A stretch of DNA of 64,000 nucleotides from an uncultured bacterium (GTDB lineage Bacteria; Vulcanimicrobiota; Xenobia; Xenobiales; Xenobiaceae), in the NCBI GenBank assembly GCA_934621605.1, contig CAKTUZ010000010.1, positions 1 through 64,000 of the forward strand, given 5' to 3'. Made by a program: the position numbers and the translations under genes. This document shows positions 24,019 to 33,451 of the stretch, one piece after another. The notes beneath the pieces are model-generated. The model worked only from the letters and a program-made list of their open reading frames with translations. It ran no database searches and was not told where the DNA came from. Every line of letters begins with the position of its first letter. The stretch's first letter is position 1.

Positions 24019-25503
24019 TTAATCAGCAGGTAATGGAGCTGCATCTTTCAATTTAAGAGCTTCTTCTAAAATGTATTTAGCAACTGGTGCAGCCACAACT
24101 CCTCCACCACCACGATTTTCTACGATCACTGAAACAGCATAATGCGGTCTTCCAGCTGGAGCGTAACCAATAAACCAAGCATGGGTAGCTCCGTGAGGAT
24201 TTTCCGCCGATCCGGTTTTTCCAGCTACAGGAACTTCCGGAATCTGTGCCGCCATTCCGGTACCTTCTCTAACCACATTGCGCATAGATAAAGCGACCAA
24301 AGAAGCTGTGTCTGCGGAGATAATACGCTCGCTCTTTCCCTCCGGACATTTCCACACAGTATACATTCCCTTGGCTGAAGTACGAATCTGGCCGCGCAAC
24401 AATCTGGGTTCAATATCGATTCCGTCCCTAGCGATAACAGCGGCAATTCTAGCCATATGTAAAGGAGAAACCAAAGTATCTGCCTGACCAATAGCCGCTT
24501 CGGCTGGAGCAGAAACAGTATCGCTTTCGGGCAAGCGGGCGGGAACGGCTCCGGGGACAAAAGCCATTTTTTGATCTAGCTTAAATTTTTTCATCCAAGC
24601 ACGAATTTTAGGCATTTGCATAGCCATTCCCAATCTTCCAAAAGCAGCATTGCAAGAATAAGTTAAAGCTTCATTTAAAGTAATGTCTCCATGATCGCCC
24701 AAACAGCTAATAAAATAATTACCAGCCCAAAATCCTCTATCACAATGGAAAGTCTCATTCCATCTAGCTAAACCTTCTTCTAAGCACGCAGCCATAATTA
24801 AAGGCTTGAAAACTGATCCCGGAGGATAATATCCCTGTTTGGCCCGGTCTAAAAGGCAAGCAGCATCATTATCTCTATTGATTTTCTCCCAATAACCTTC
24901 TGCTCTCAAATTGTTAGGATCATAAGAAGGCAAAGAAACCATAGCCAGAATATCACCATTTTTAATGTCAATTACAACTGCCGCTCCTCTGTAACCTACC
25001 ATATAATTAAAAATTTTAGTCTGTAAAGAAACATCTAAAGTAGTAACAACATCATCGCCACTTCTGTCAGGTTTATTCCATAAACGCACAGCTTCCCAAG
25101 GAGTGCGCGGAACATTGAAGGCTCGAATTTTATCTGCTAAATCATCTTCCAAACCAACGCTACTATATTCGCTACAATTATATCCAATAACATTGGCGGC
25201 ACACTCTCCCAAAGGATAACTGCGCGGCATCATACCTTTATTTTCTGCTTTATAATCTGCCTTAGAAAAAGCCAAAGGAGACAGATTTCTATCTAAAATA
25301 CATCCCATCAGCTTCCAATTATCGTTATAGTTGGGATGATTTTTGTGACTACTCAAATTATCTGCATCGAAAATTGCATATCTGACGACATTTATCAAAG
25401 GCAAAAGCAACAGTAAAGCAAATACAAAAGCTGCAAAACGAACTCTCTTCTTAGTAGAGAAAATGGCTTCTTTGGCAGAAATTATCTTATTCTTTATAAG
25501 CAT
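24019..25503 (-). CDS. Class B penicillin-binding protein (PbpA/FtsI type)
   Basis: About 494 residues: a short cytoplasmic tail, one membrane anchor (RFAAFVFALLLLLPLINVV), a small dimerisation region and a transpeptidase domain. Active-site motifs are SVFK (in PPGSVFKPL, near 256), SCN (YSCNAAFG) and KTG (VAGKTGSAEN). It cross-links peptidoglycan in the periplasm. Length and order FHA-RodA/FtsW-PBP resemble the actinobacterial rodA-pbpA operon. The ATG at 25503 has GAGGGG upstream; an alternative ATG at 25524 overlaps the SEDS gene by 11 bases. A SEDS-PBP pair of elongation or division type is likely. Confidence 0.93.
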   Translation of the reverse strand: MLIKNKIISAKEAIFSTKKRVRFAAFVFALLLLLPLINVVRYAIFDADNLSSHKNHPNYNDNWKLMGCILDRNLSPLAFSKADYKAENKGMMPRSYPLGECAANVIGYNCSEYSSVGLEDDLADKIRAFNVPRTPWEAVRLWNKPDRSGDDVVTTLDVSLQTKIFNYMVGYRGAAVVIDIKNGDILAMVSLPSYDPNNLRAEGYWEKINRDNDAACLLDRAKQGYYPPGSVFKPLIMAACLEEGLARWNETFHCDRGFWAGNYFISCLGDHGDITLNEALTYSCNAAFGRLGMAMQMPKIRAWMKKFKLDQKMAFVPGAVPARLPESDTVSAPAEAAIGQADTLVSPLHMARIAAVIARDGIDIEPRLLRGQIRTSAKGMYTVWKCPEGKSERIISADTASLVALSMRNVVREGTGMAAQIPEVPVAGKTGSAENPHGATHAWFIGYAPAGRPHYAVSVIVENRGGGGVVAAPVAKYILEEALKLKDAAPLPAD

Positions 25504-25513
25504 CGAGCTGCTT

Positions 25514-26884
25514 CTACCCCTCATTTTTCACTGTGACGACATGTTCAGGCTGTGTTTTATCGCTATATTCGCTGCTGCTACGTAGGCCGGAAGTGTAAAC
25601 TTCAGCATTAGAGGCGTCAATTGCCCAAATAATTCCTAAAATAATAAAACTGGAAGCCATTGAACTGCCACCTGCGGAAGCAAAAGGCAAAGTAATACCG
25701 GTCATAGGAATCGTCTTAGTATCACCAAGCATTATAATAGCACTTTGCCAAGCGAACAAACTGGCTAAACCGGAAGCCAATAGCACGCCAAATTGGTCTT
25801 GAGCTCTCATAGCAACAGCGAAGCAACGCTCTACCAAAATAATTATCCCCAGTATTAAAGCAGTACAACCGATAAGTCCAAAATCTTCGGTAATGGCCAC
25901 GAAAACAAAATCATTACTTGCTTCAGGTACAATTGAGGAGTAGCCCATACCCAAACCGGCGCCATCAAACCCAGCATTATTTAGACAGAACAGAGCAAAA
26001 CACATTTGATAGCCTTCATTAGCTATATTGGCAAAAGGATCCAGCCAATTGGCAACACGCACTTGCACATGATCGAAAAACTTCCAACAAGCATAAGCTC
26101 CCCCGGACGAGAGCAAAGCTGTTATGGATACAATATCGATTCGTCCTGTGGCTACAAAAAACATGGCCATAAAAATACCGAAGAGCAACAACGCAGCTCC
26201 CAAATCACGCTGAGCCACCAGCACCAATTCAGCCACAGCCATAGAAAGACCCAAAATTAAAAGTGCTTTACGTGACAAACGACTCTCTTTGCCAAAAGTA
26301 ATACCTAAACTCATCCAAGGGCTAAATTGGCGCAAATAGGCGGCAAAAAATATTATAAAACAGATCTTGGTGAATTCTCCAGGCTGAAAACTGAATCCAC
26401 CTATATTGAACCACAGTCTGGCTCCGTTAACCTTTACCCCAAAAAGCATTACCACCAGTTGAGCAATTACACCGCCGGTTAAAAACAGATACTTATATTC
26501 TTCTAATACACGATAATTTCTGAGTAGAAGAACAATAATCAACATCAACAGCAATGATATGGCTACATATATAGCCTGGCGCGGCCCCTGACCACTATAT
26601 GATAGCTCACGAAAGCCAAGGCTATATATTTCTAACCAACTTACACTTACTAAAAATAAAGCGCCGGGTATTAAAAAATTATCCCCTCTTTTTGGGGAAA
26701 AAGCCAAAACTGACCAAGATATCCAACCGGAGACAGCTATAATGGCAGCATATTTGCAGGGCTCATAATCAATTTCTACTCCAAAATTTGGAGCGATAAG
26801 TACCAACCAGTAACTGCCATAAGCTAGAATGGCAGTTACTGTAAGCATAAGCAAGGCGCCCCAACGGCGTGAATTACTGCACAT
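25514..26884 (-). CDS. SEDS peptidoglycan glycosyltransferase (RodA/FtsW/SpoVE)
   Basis: A 456-residue membrane protein with about 12 spans, the SEDS polymerase that extends glycan strands from lipid II. Recognisable segments are FSFQPGEFTKICFIIFFA, LVLAQRDLGAALLLFGIF, the large loop NEGYQMCFALFCLNNAGFDGAGLGMG and the C-terminal TGITLPFASAGGSSM. It is followed with overlap by the class B PBP, its usual partner, and preceded ten bases away by a membrane-anchored FHA protein that could connect it to Ser/Thr phosphorylation. The sequence alone does not separate RodA from FtsW. Confidence 0.93.
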   Translation of the reverse strand: MCSNSRRWGALLMLTVTAILAYGSYWLVLIAPNFGVEIDYEPCKYAAIIAVSGWISWSVLAFSPKRGDNFLIPGALFLVSVSWLEIYSLGFRELSYSGQGPRQAIYVAISLLLMLIIVLLLRNYRVLEEYKYLFLTGGVIAQLVVMLFGVKVNGARLWFNIGGFSFQPGEFTKICFIIFFAAYLRQFSPWMSLGITFGKESRLSRKALLILGLSMAVAELVLVAQRDLGAALLLFGIFMAMFFVATGRIDIVSITALLSSGGAYACWKFFDHVQVRVANWLDPFANIANEGYQMCFALFCLNNAGFDGAGLGMGYSSIVPEASNDFVFVAITEDFGLIGCTALILGIIILVERCFAVAMRAQDQFGVLLASGLASLFAWQSAIIMLGDTKTIPMTGITLPFASAGGSSMASSFIILGIIWAIDASNAEVYTSGLRSSSEYSDKTQPEHVVTVKNEG

Positions 26885-26894
26885 ACTTTAAAAC

Positions 26895-27596
26895 CTAACT
26901 TTGCTTATAGACAAACTTACTATCATCTACGGAAAATTCGTCGCCATCTTTTAAGTACACCGGCGTAGTCAGTAATTCGCCATTGCAAAAAGTACCATTA
27001 GCACTTCCCAAATCTTCAAGTACAACGCCGCTGGAATCGATTAACAACCGAGCATGACGACCAGAAACGAAATTACCAGCTAAGCAAACATTACATTCGG
27101 GAGAGCGGCCAAAGACCAAAGTTTGGCTAATAGGCAGAGTTTTCTCTACCAGATACGGACTATCGACTACCAAATGTCGACCACAAGCAGCAGGAGCAGC
27201 AGTTATCGATTTTTTAGCAACAGCCACAAAAGGCTCAACCGAACCGCCTATGCCACCTACAGCAGGCATATCGACCACAGTAGGAGCATAACATAAATCG
27301 AAGTTGGTCTTTTCTGCTTTACCAGATTTGATAGCACTTACATTTCCCGAAACGGCTGAACCGTGGCTTCTCCTAATTTTACCGCCTGAATCGTTTGCCC
27401 CTTCATCTGAGCCCATATCCGATTGTTCTTGCTGATTACCAGTATCTTTTTTTTCAAACGGAGGCTCGGCTTTGGGCATTCCTTCATAGATAATCCGCAT
27501 AGAAACGACTATAAAAGCACAAATCAGCCCCAAAAGCGGATACTTTAGAAAATATAGAATTCCCTCGGAAATGCTTTGTTTCAAACCAGCCTCCAT
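26895..27596 (-). CDS. Membrane-anchored FHA-domain protein
   Basis: A 233-residue protein with one N-terminal hydrophobic segment (about 11-31), a polar linker of some 120 residues, and a C-terminal FHA domain (about 155-230). The phosphothreonine-binding set is complete: FGRSPECN, SGRHARLL, LGSANGTF and NG. By analogy with actinobacterial FhaB/FipA-like proteins, it may dock on a phosphorylated partner to control the SEDS-PBP pair that follows in the same operon. No kinase gene is present in the window. Confidence 0.9.
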   Translation of the reverse strand: MEAGLKQSISEGILYFLKYPLLGLICAFIVVSMRIIYEGMPKAEPPFEKKDTGNQQEQSDMGSDEGANDSGGKIRRSHGSAVSGNVSAIKSGKAEKTNFDLCYAPTVVDMPAVGGIGGSVEPFVAVAKKSITAAPAACGRHLVVDSPYLVEKTLPISQTLVFGRSPECNVCLAGNFVSGRHARLLIDSSGVVLEDLGSANGTFCNGELLTTPVYLKDGDEFSVDDSKFVYKQS

Positions 27597-27661
27597 GCAT
27601 AAGCTTCAGACCCAAGCACAGCTCTGTTCCAAGTCCGATCTACTTACTTTTACTGATAGCT

Positions 27662-28942
27662 TTACTTACTTAAATCGAAACCGTGACTGCGGAATGTACT
27701 AGGATCGTGACAAACTTCTCTGGCCGTATCTTTATCGATAACTTTATCTTTCAATAATTTGAGCAAAGCTGAATCCATAGTTTGCATTCCGATATCCTTG
27801 CCGGTTTGAATATAGTTATTGATTTGGGAAGTTTTACCCTCACGAATAATATTGGAGAAACCAGCTTGGGAAATAAGAATTTCATGTACAGCTACTCGAC
27901 CACCGCCGATTTTTTTAAGCAAAAGCTGAGCCACCACCGCCTTAATAGATTCACTGAGCATGGCGCGAATAGTTTCTTGCTGTTTAGCTGGGAAAACGTC
28001 GATAATACGGTCAATTGTTTTGGCAGCGGAATTGGTGTGCAGAGTACCAAAGACCAAAGCACCGGTTTCAGCAGCCTTAATAGCATTATAAATTGTATCT
28101 AAATCGCGCATCTCACCTACCAAAACAATATCAGGATCTTCACGCAAAGAAGCTCTCAAAGCTTCAGCGAAGGTGTTGGCATGAGTGCCCACCTCACGGT
28201 GATCGATAATGCACTTTCGGTTTTTGTGCGTAAATTCAATAGGATCTTCAATAGTGATTATATGAGCACCGCGATTTTTGTTCACATAATCGAGCATGGC
28301 CGCCATAGTGGTAGATTTACCGGAACCGGTGGGACCAGTAACTAAGACGATGCCTTTTTTGAACATGGCGATCTTTTTGAGCACTTCGGGAAGATGCATT
28401 TCGTCAATGGTAGGGATACGACTGGGAATTTCACGGAAAACGGCGGCTAAACCGTGTTTTTGTTTAAAGAAATTGCCACGAAAACGAGCTACTTCAGGTA
28501 TTTCATAAGCGAAATCCAAGTTGCCGCATTTTTCAAAAACTTCCCAACGCTCAACACTAACCAAAGGAGTGAGAAGCTCCTTAGCTTTTTCGTTGGTCAA
28601 AACCGAACAGGTTGAGCGATGCAAATCGCCGCTAATACGAAACATAGGCACTTCGCCTACAGATAAATGTAAGTCGGACCCCTTATTAGCAACCAAAATG
28701 CGCAGCAAATCATCTTGGTTATACTCTTCCGGTACCTCAATAAAAGGTAACTCTTCCGCTTCGGACTCTTCTTCAACAGCCGTTTCCGCAACGGTAGCAG
28801 CAGAAACCTCATAATTTAAAGCGGCGGAAGGAACTTCAACTGCAGCAGATGCAGTAACAACTTTTTCCTCCGGCGTAGGTGCAGGTTCTTCACGAGAGGC
28901 GGAAGAAGAAAATCTCTTAGTCAAGCTGGAAAAAAATGCCAT
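27662..28942 (-). CDS. pilT: PilT-type ATPase with long N-terminal extension
   Basis: 426 residues. The first 75 are an Ala/Glu/Val-rich extension, followed by a complete PilT core: NKGSDLHLSVGEVPMFRI, Walker A GPTGSGKS, Asp box IEDPIEF, Walker B IVLVGEMRD, His box LHTNSA and the FSNIIREGKTSQ motif. All catalytic residues are present, so it should be an active motor. It lies 18 bases after another PilT gene and 65 bases before the FHA gene, placing two motors in front of a cell-wall synthesis pair. It could drive a different pilus, or work at a different cell site, from the copy at 14031. Confidence 0.94.
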   Translation of the reverse strand: MAFFSSLTKRFSSSASREEPAPTPEEKVVTASAAVEVPSAALNYEVSAATVAETAVEEESEAEELPFIEVPEEYNQDDLLRILVANKGSDLHLSVGEVPMFRISGDLHRSTCSVLTNEKAKELLTPLVSVERWEVFEKCGNLDFAYEIPEVARFRGNFFKQKHGLAAVFREIPSRIPTIDEMHLPEVLKKIAMFKKGIVLVTGPTGSGKSTTMAAMLDYVNKNRGAHIITIEDPIEFTHKNRKCIIDHREVGTHANTFAEALRASLREDPDIVLVGEMRDLDTIYNAIKAAETGALVFGTLHTNSAAKTIDRIIDVFPAKQQETIRAMLSESIKAVVAQLLLKKIGGGRVAVHEILISQAGFSNIIREGKTSQINNYIQTGKDIGMQTMDSALLKLLKDKVIDKDTAREVCHDPSTFRSHGFDLSK

Positions 28943-28960
28943 AATTATCTACCCCTTAAA

Positions 28961-30052
28961 TTAGTCGGCCCTATAGGCGTTGGAAGAAAGATGACGGTAA
29001 GGTTCGCGATTGATTGAGCGCTCCTCGGCTTCTTCTTTAGTAATCAGTCCGCGCTTGAAAAGTTCCAAAATGGAATTATCCATAATGCACATACCGTCTT
29101 TCTTGCCGGTTTGCATGGACATGGTAATTTGATATGTTTTTCCGTCGCGAATCAAGTTGGAGATACTACCATTATTAACTAAAATTTCCACAGCGGCTAC
29201 ACGTCCGGAGCCATCAGCCTTAGGAATAAGCTGCTGGGCAATTACACCGCGCAATGATTCTGAGAGCATAGTACGTATTTGAGCTTGCTGATCGATAGGA
29301 AAAGCATCAATAAGACGATCAACAGCTTTAGCTGCAGAGTTTGTATGCAAAGTTCCCAAAACCAGATGACCAGTCTCGGCCGCCGTAATGGCCAAAGAAA
29401 TAGTTTCCAAATCGCGCAACTCACCAACAAAAATAATGTCGGGGTCTTCGCGCAAAGCTCCCTTAAGAGCCAGAGCGAAACTTTCCACATCGCGACCTAC
29501 CTGACGCTGATTGATAAGAGCCTTTTTATTTTGGAAGACATATTCAATAGGATCTTCAACGGTGATAATATGCACCGGAGAGCGAGCATTAATTATATCC
29601 AAAAGTGCGGCCACAGTGGCAGTTTTACCGCAACCAGCCTGTCCGGTGCAGAGAATCAAGCCTTGGTGATATTTAGTCAACTTAGTTAAACTGGCGGGTA
29701 ATCCCAACTCCTCCAAAGTGGGAATCTTAGAAGGGATCAGCCGAAGTACAATATTTAAGCCGTTTTTCTGCTGGTAAACATTGCCCCGTAATCTCCAGGG
29801 CCCTCCCTCTTCGGCAGTACCCAACTCAAGGGCAAAGTCCAGGCTCTTATCTTGCTCAAGCATTACGAGTTGTTCAGCACTAAAGAGAGATTTGGCAATG
29901 TCCACCACAAAATCGTTAGGTAAAACATAATCTTCGGTCATACGCTGCAGAGAACCGTAAATACGTGCGATCGGAGCTTCTCCGGAAACCAGATACAAAT
30001 CTGAAGCGTGACAATCGACCATCATTTTCAAACATTTATTCAAGTAGGACAT
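28961..30052 (-). CDS. pilT: PilT-type ATPase, variant Walker A
   Basis: 363 residues from ATG 30052, which has AGAGGT about ten bases upstream; a TTG two codons earlier is less likely. The PilT core is complete: CHASDLYLVSGEAPIARI, Walker A GQAGCGKT, VEDPIEYV, Walker B IIFVGELRD, LHTNSA and ISNLIRDGKTYQ. The Walker A Cys and the GEL instead of GEM are mild departures that should allow ATP hydrolysis. First gene of the minus-strand block running into PilT, FHA, SEDS and PBP. Co-regulation of pilus motors and wall synthesis is inferred from this spacing. Confidence 0.93.
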   Translation of the reverse strand: MSYLNKCLKMMVDCHASDLYLVSGEAPIARIYGSLQRMTEDYVLPNDFVVDIAKSLFSAEQLVMLEQDKSLDFALELGTAEEGGPWRLRGNVYQQKNGLNIVLRLIPSKIPTLEELGLPASLTKLTKYHQGLILCTGQAGCGKTATVAALLDIINARSPVHIITVEDPIEYVFQNKKALINQRQVGRDVESFALALKGALREDPDIIFVGELRDLETISLAITAAETGHLVLGTLHTNSAAKAVDRLIDAFPIDQQAQIRTMLSESLRGVIAQQLIPKADGSGRVAAVEILVNNGSISNLIRDGKTYQITMSMQTGKKDGMCIMDNSILELFKRGLITKEEAEERSINREPYRHLSSNAYRAD

Positions 30053-30325
30053 GGACAAACGACCTCTCTGAGAATGGTTCTTAAATTTATTTCATTTTTT
30101 TCTAAAGAACAACTGCGTAAAACGCTCTATCTTGCTCCTGATGGATAGCAATTCCGCACCTAAAATTACACCTATCTCTGCATTTAAACAAGACTCAGCC
30201 GATTTTCGCCACCTGAATATTGTCTCCTTTAGGGAGTAAGTAGCAGGTAATTTAGGCCCTTTTGTGAACAAAAGTGTTCCCCAAGCGGAATACGTCACTC
30301 CCGAAAGAAAAGTTTATTACAAATT

Positions 30326-31126
30326 ATGATCCATTTTACTCCTCCGCCGGATATCCACATCGGCGGCCCTTTTATTGTCAATATCCACAGCTTTGCTTTT
30401 TGTGTAGGGGCTATGGTAGCCTATTTCCTTACAGTAAACAGACTGCCGGAGAAATATCGAGACCATATTGACAATTTAGCAATCTGGATGACGGTAGCTG
30501 GAATTTTAGGTGCCCGCCTCCTCTTTGCTTTGGTAAATTATCGACAAATACATAGTTTTTGGCAAATCTTTGCTTTTTGGGAAGGTGGTTTAATTTCTTA
30601 CGGCGGCTTTTTAGGCGCCATATTGGCGTGGATAGGCTATATTAAAATAAAAAAGCTACCCATGGAAGTCATGTGCCATGCCATGGGCCCAGCTGCTCTT
30701 TTGGGTTGGGGTTTAGGGCGCTTCGGCTGCTTCTTGGCCTGGAACGGAGAAATAGGCGTTCCCACTTCTATGCCTTGGGGAATGATCGTGGGAAATGATG
30801 TGCCTCGCCATCCTACAATGTTCTATTTGGCCATTACCCACTGTCTATGTGCTTTGCTTATCATAAAATATTCCCCCAAGTTACGTATCAACGCTGCTGC
30901 TTTAAGTTTAGCTGCCTTCGGTTTGGTACGAGCCGTGCTGGATTATTGGCGAGACTATGATCCTTCCTGGCTATATTACGGTTCACTGGCCATTTCTGCC
31001 CTCTGGTTCATTCTGGGTCTGTGGCTTTGGAAAGTGTTGCCTTTCCCGCAAGAAGAGAGAAAAGCGCAAGGGAGCTCAACCGAATGTGACTCTCAAGTAT
31101 GCAAATCCCAAACAACTGATATTTAA
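30326..31126 (+). CDS. lgt: Prolipoprotein diacylglyceryl transferase
   Basis: A 266-residue integral membrane enzyme that attaches diacylglycerol to the lipobox Cys of prolipoproteins. It has about seven hydrophobic segments. The Lgt signature appears as GWGLGRFGCFLAWNGEIG; the usual GN in the motif is GC, a small departure. The N-terminus (PPDIHIGGPFIVNIHSFAF) and VPRHPTMFYLAI are typical. No clear Shine-Dalgarno precedes the ATG. It serves lipoproteins such as the one at 62180. Confidence 0.92.
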   Translation: MIHFTPPPDIHIGGPFIVNIHSFAFCVGAMVAYFLTVNRLPEKYRDHIDNLAIWMTVAGILGARLLFALVNYRQIHSFWQIFAFWEGGLISYGGFLGAILAWIGYIKIKKLPMEVMCHAMGPAALLGWGLGRFGCFLAWNGEIGVPTSMPWGMIVGNDVPRHPTMFYLAITHCLCALLIIKYSPKLRINAAALSLAAFGLVRAVLDYWRDYDPSWLYYGSLAISALWFILGLWLWKVLPFPQEERKAQGSSTECDSQVCKSQTTDI

Positions 31127-31166
31127 AGCACATTTTTCAGAAGATAGATTAGAACTTAATTTCCAG

Positions 31167-31206
31167 CAAAAGACCCGCCTATGCAGCCATCTGACTGCCG
31201 TAAGCG
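31167..31206 (-). terminator. Probable terminator of infA
   Basis: CCCGC and GGCGGG arms with an inner GCAG/CTGC pair form an interrupted hairpin followed on the minus strand by TCTTTTG, about 40 bases past infA. Confidence 0.45.
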
Positions 31207-31248
31207 GGCCTTGTTGCGTATAACACGGTCGACTTTATCAGAAACTTT

Positions 31249-31479
31249 TTATTTAGCTCTGTAAACGATACGCCCTTTATTCAAGTCGTAAGGGCAAAGC
31301 TCTACCGTAACTTTATCGCCGGGCAAGATACGAATCCAGTGCTTACGGATTCTGCCGGAAATGTGAGCCGAAACTTCGTAGCCGTTCTCTAACTTTACTT
31401 TAAAACAAGCATCACGATAGGCTTCTGTCACCACGCCTTCAACTTCGATTTTACCTTTATCAGTTCCGTCTGATGACAA
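31249..31479 (-). CDS. infA: Translation initiation factor IF-1
   Basis: A 76-residue OB-fold protein that binds the 30S A site during initiation. The sequence is close to the family consensus from IEVEGVVTEAYRDACFKVKLENG to LPGDKVTVELCPYDLNKGRIVYRAK. The start codon is TTG at 31479, eight bases after GGAGG; no in-frame ATG is available. The gene stands outside the ribosomal-protein operon where infA is often found, and has its own leader and terminator. Confidence 0.95.
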   Translation of the reverse strand: MSSDGTDKGKIEVEGVVTEAYRDACFKVKLENGYEVSAHISGRIRKHWIRILPGDKVTVELCPYDLNKGRIVYRAK

Positions 31480-32074
31480 GTTTATTTCCTCCGCTTTATA
31501 TTACTGCAACGACGCCGCGAAAATAGGCGGCAGTACTGTACTTAATGCTTCCGCACTCTTTATCCCAAAGCTAAAATCTTTTACAGCGTCCTTGTTGAAC
31601 AAGCTCCCTGCTCCTCTGATGGCACAGGAAACACTATGTTAATTTAACAACGCCCATTATGGCAATAATCTACAGCAAAAGCAAGCTTTTTAGCGATGGC
31701 TTTTTTGACTAATTTTGCATATGATAATCAAGAAACATTGTATCTGAGTAAAGTCTTCACGGTCTGCAGCACTAAGGAACTAGAAACTAAACCTGCCTTT
31801 TTAACTTCGTAGAGCTGAGAGCGAAAATGTTCCGTCATATAATGTGCAGGAACTACATTGCCACGCTGGAAAGGCACGGCCGGATGCGGCCAAAGCACTT
31901 GACATTTACCTTGCTATCGAACTGATTCAATATTCAAAGTTATTGACTAAGCTCAAAGCCGAATTCGGAAAAACGACACAAGGTAAATTTCAAATAGAAG
32001 CCATTCTTCGGCAATCACAAATCAGCATTAAATTTTCAAAAATCAATAAACAAACACTCAAGATAGTAAATAAC
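31480..32074. other. Divergent non-coding region between infA and the DAACS transporter
   Basis: It should hold promoters for both genes. On the plus strand TAATTTTG near 31713-31720 matches the Bacteroidetes -7 consensus TAnnTTTG. A frame in phase with the transporter is open from 31844 (77 codons), but its sequence is polar and lacks homology I can recognise, so I treat it as leader. No RNA gene was recognised. Confidence 0.45.
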
Positions 32075-33274
32075 ATGATAAAAAAAATATTTTCAAACAC
32101 GATCGTTATTTTATTATTAGCTGTCGTCGTTGGCATCTTAACAGGTTTTTTCATCCCGGAAGAGGGAATGAAAAGCATATTAGTTGTCAAGCAAATAAGC
32201 GGACAAATTATCTTTTTTCTCGTTCCCCTGATCATCATCGGTTTCGTGGCCCCCTCCATTGCATCGCTGAGAGGAAGCGTTTCACGACTGATAATTTTTG
32301 CCTTTTCGCTAGCATACCTATCATCTATAGGTGCGGCATTCTTTGCCATGATGTTGGGATACCAGGTAATTCCTTTGCTCGACATACAGCCTATCACCGA
32401 ATCTCTGAGAGAGCTACCTAAAGTTTTATTCAACTTAGAGATTCCTCCCGTGTTGAGCGTAATGTCTGCCCTGCTACTTTCGATCTTTATCGGTTTGGGA
32501 TGCTGTTGGACAAAGTCTGATGGCATCACGGATCTGCTTCTACAATTTCGGGAAATTGTGCTGCAACTCGTAAAACGAATTTTGGTCCCTATACTCCCCT
32601 TGTATGTAGCTGCCAATTTCTGTGCGATATCCTATGAGGGAAACATTTCCCGGTTTGGCATATTACTGCCAGTGATCTTAATTGTCATAATTTGCCACTA
32701 TGTATGGCTTTTATTACTCTATGGATTAGCGACTATCTACTCAAGAAAAAACAGTTGGCAAGTGCTCAAATTCTACTTGCCTGCCTATCTCACGGCCTTA
32801 GGAACCATGTCTTCTGCTGCCACGTTGGGAGTATCTCTGGAATGCGTACGCAAAAGTCCTATACTGGACAAAAAAATCTCGGACTTTTCTATTCCCCTGT
32901 TCGCCAACATACATCTTTGTGGTTCCGTACTGACTGAGGTATTCTTTGTGTGCGTCGTATCCCAATTGCTTTACGGCCAGTTACCAACACTTTCCACCTT
33001 CATCTTATTCATATTGCTTCTGGGAGTATTTGCAGTAGGTGCCCCAGGAGTTCCCGGAGGAACCGTATTGGCATCATTGGGCATTGTCATTTCCGTATTG
33101 GGATTCAATGATGCAGGTACAGCCATGCTTATAGCAATTTTTGCTTTACAAGATAGCTTCGGCACGGCTTGCAACATAACCGGCGATGGAGCTTTAGCAT
33201 TAATCACTGATACGTTTATGAAACGGCATGGTGAGACAGACAGCGATATACCCCCCTGTAACTGTCCAGATTAG
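32075..33274 (+). CDS. Dicarboxylate/amino acid:cation symporter (DAACS family)
   Basis: A 400-residue, very hydrophobic transporter of the GltP/DctA/SstT fold. It starts with a membrane helix (IFSNTIVILLLAVVVGILTG) and contains the reentrant-loop region SSAATLGVSLECVRKS, then APGVPGGTVLASLG and the Asp/Asn-rich NITGDGALALI of the substrate and Na+ site. It probably imports glutamate, aspartate, serine/threonine or a dicarboxylate with Na+ or H+. ATG 32075 is chosen because family members begin at this helix; only a weak AAGATAG lies upstream. Lack of a ribosome site and a different style of sequence suggest transfer, possibly from Bacteroidetes. Confidence 0.9.
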   Translation: MIKKIFSNTIVILLLAVVVGILTGFFIPEEGMKSILVVKQISGQIIFFLVPLIIIGFVAPSIASLRGSVSRLIIFAFSLAYLSSIGAAFFAMMLGYQVIPLLDIQPITESLRELPKVLFNLEIPPVLSVMSALLLSIFIGLGCCWTKSDGITDLLLQFREIVLQLVKRILVPILPLYVAANFCAISYEGNISRFGILLPVILIVIICHYVWLLLLYGLATIYSRKNSWQVLKFYLPAYLTALGTMSSAATLGVSLECVRKSPILDKKISDFSIPLFANIHLCGSVLTEVFFVCVVSQLLYGQLPTLSTFILFILLLGVFAVGAPGVPGGTVLASLGIVISVLGFNDAGTAMLIAIFALQDSFGTACNITGDGALALITDTFMKRHGETDSDIPPCNCPD

Positions 33275-33359
33275 CAAAGTTATGTCTCAATCCAAACGCT
33301 CTTAGTTTTGAGAGCCATCAACCTTGTTCTTGGCTATCCCGAGGCAGAATCCCATATAG

Positions 33360-33412
33360 AAATAGAGTCTGAGTAAGCAAAAGATATACCTACTCAAACT
33401 CTATTTTTATTG
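33360..33412. terminator. Bidirectional terminator
   Basis: AAATAGAGT/ACTCTATTT and TGAGTA/TACTCA arms form a long interrupted hairpin with A-rich and T-rich ends between the convergent transporter and hflX genes. Confidence 0.75.
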
Positions 33413-33451
33413 ATCCGCTTCCCAAATTTTCTGTTTGCCCTTGTTACTTGC

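Noticed and set aside
27662..30052. The two adjacent PilT genes as a recent tandem duplication.
   Set aside because: The proteins differ widely (N-terminal extension, Walker A GPTGSGKS versus GQAGCGKT), so the duplication is old.
31844..32074. N-terminal extension of the DAACS transporter by 77 residues.
   Set aside because: Family members start at the first membrane helix, and the extension is polar and unlike the family.
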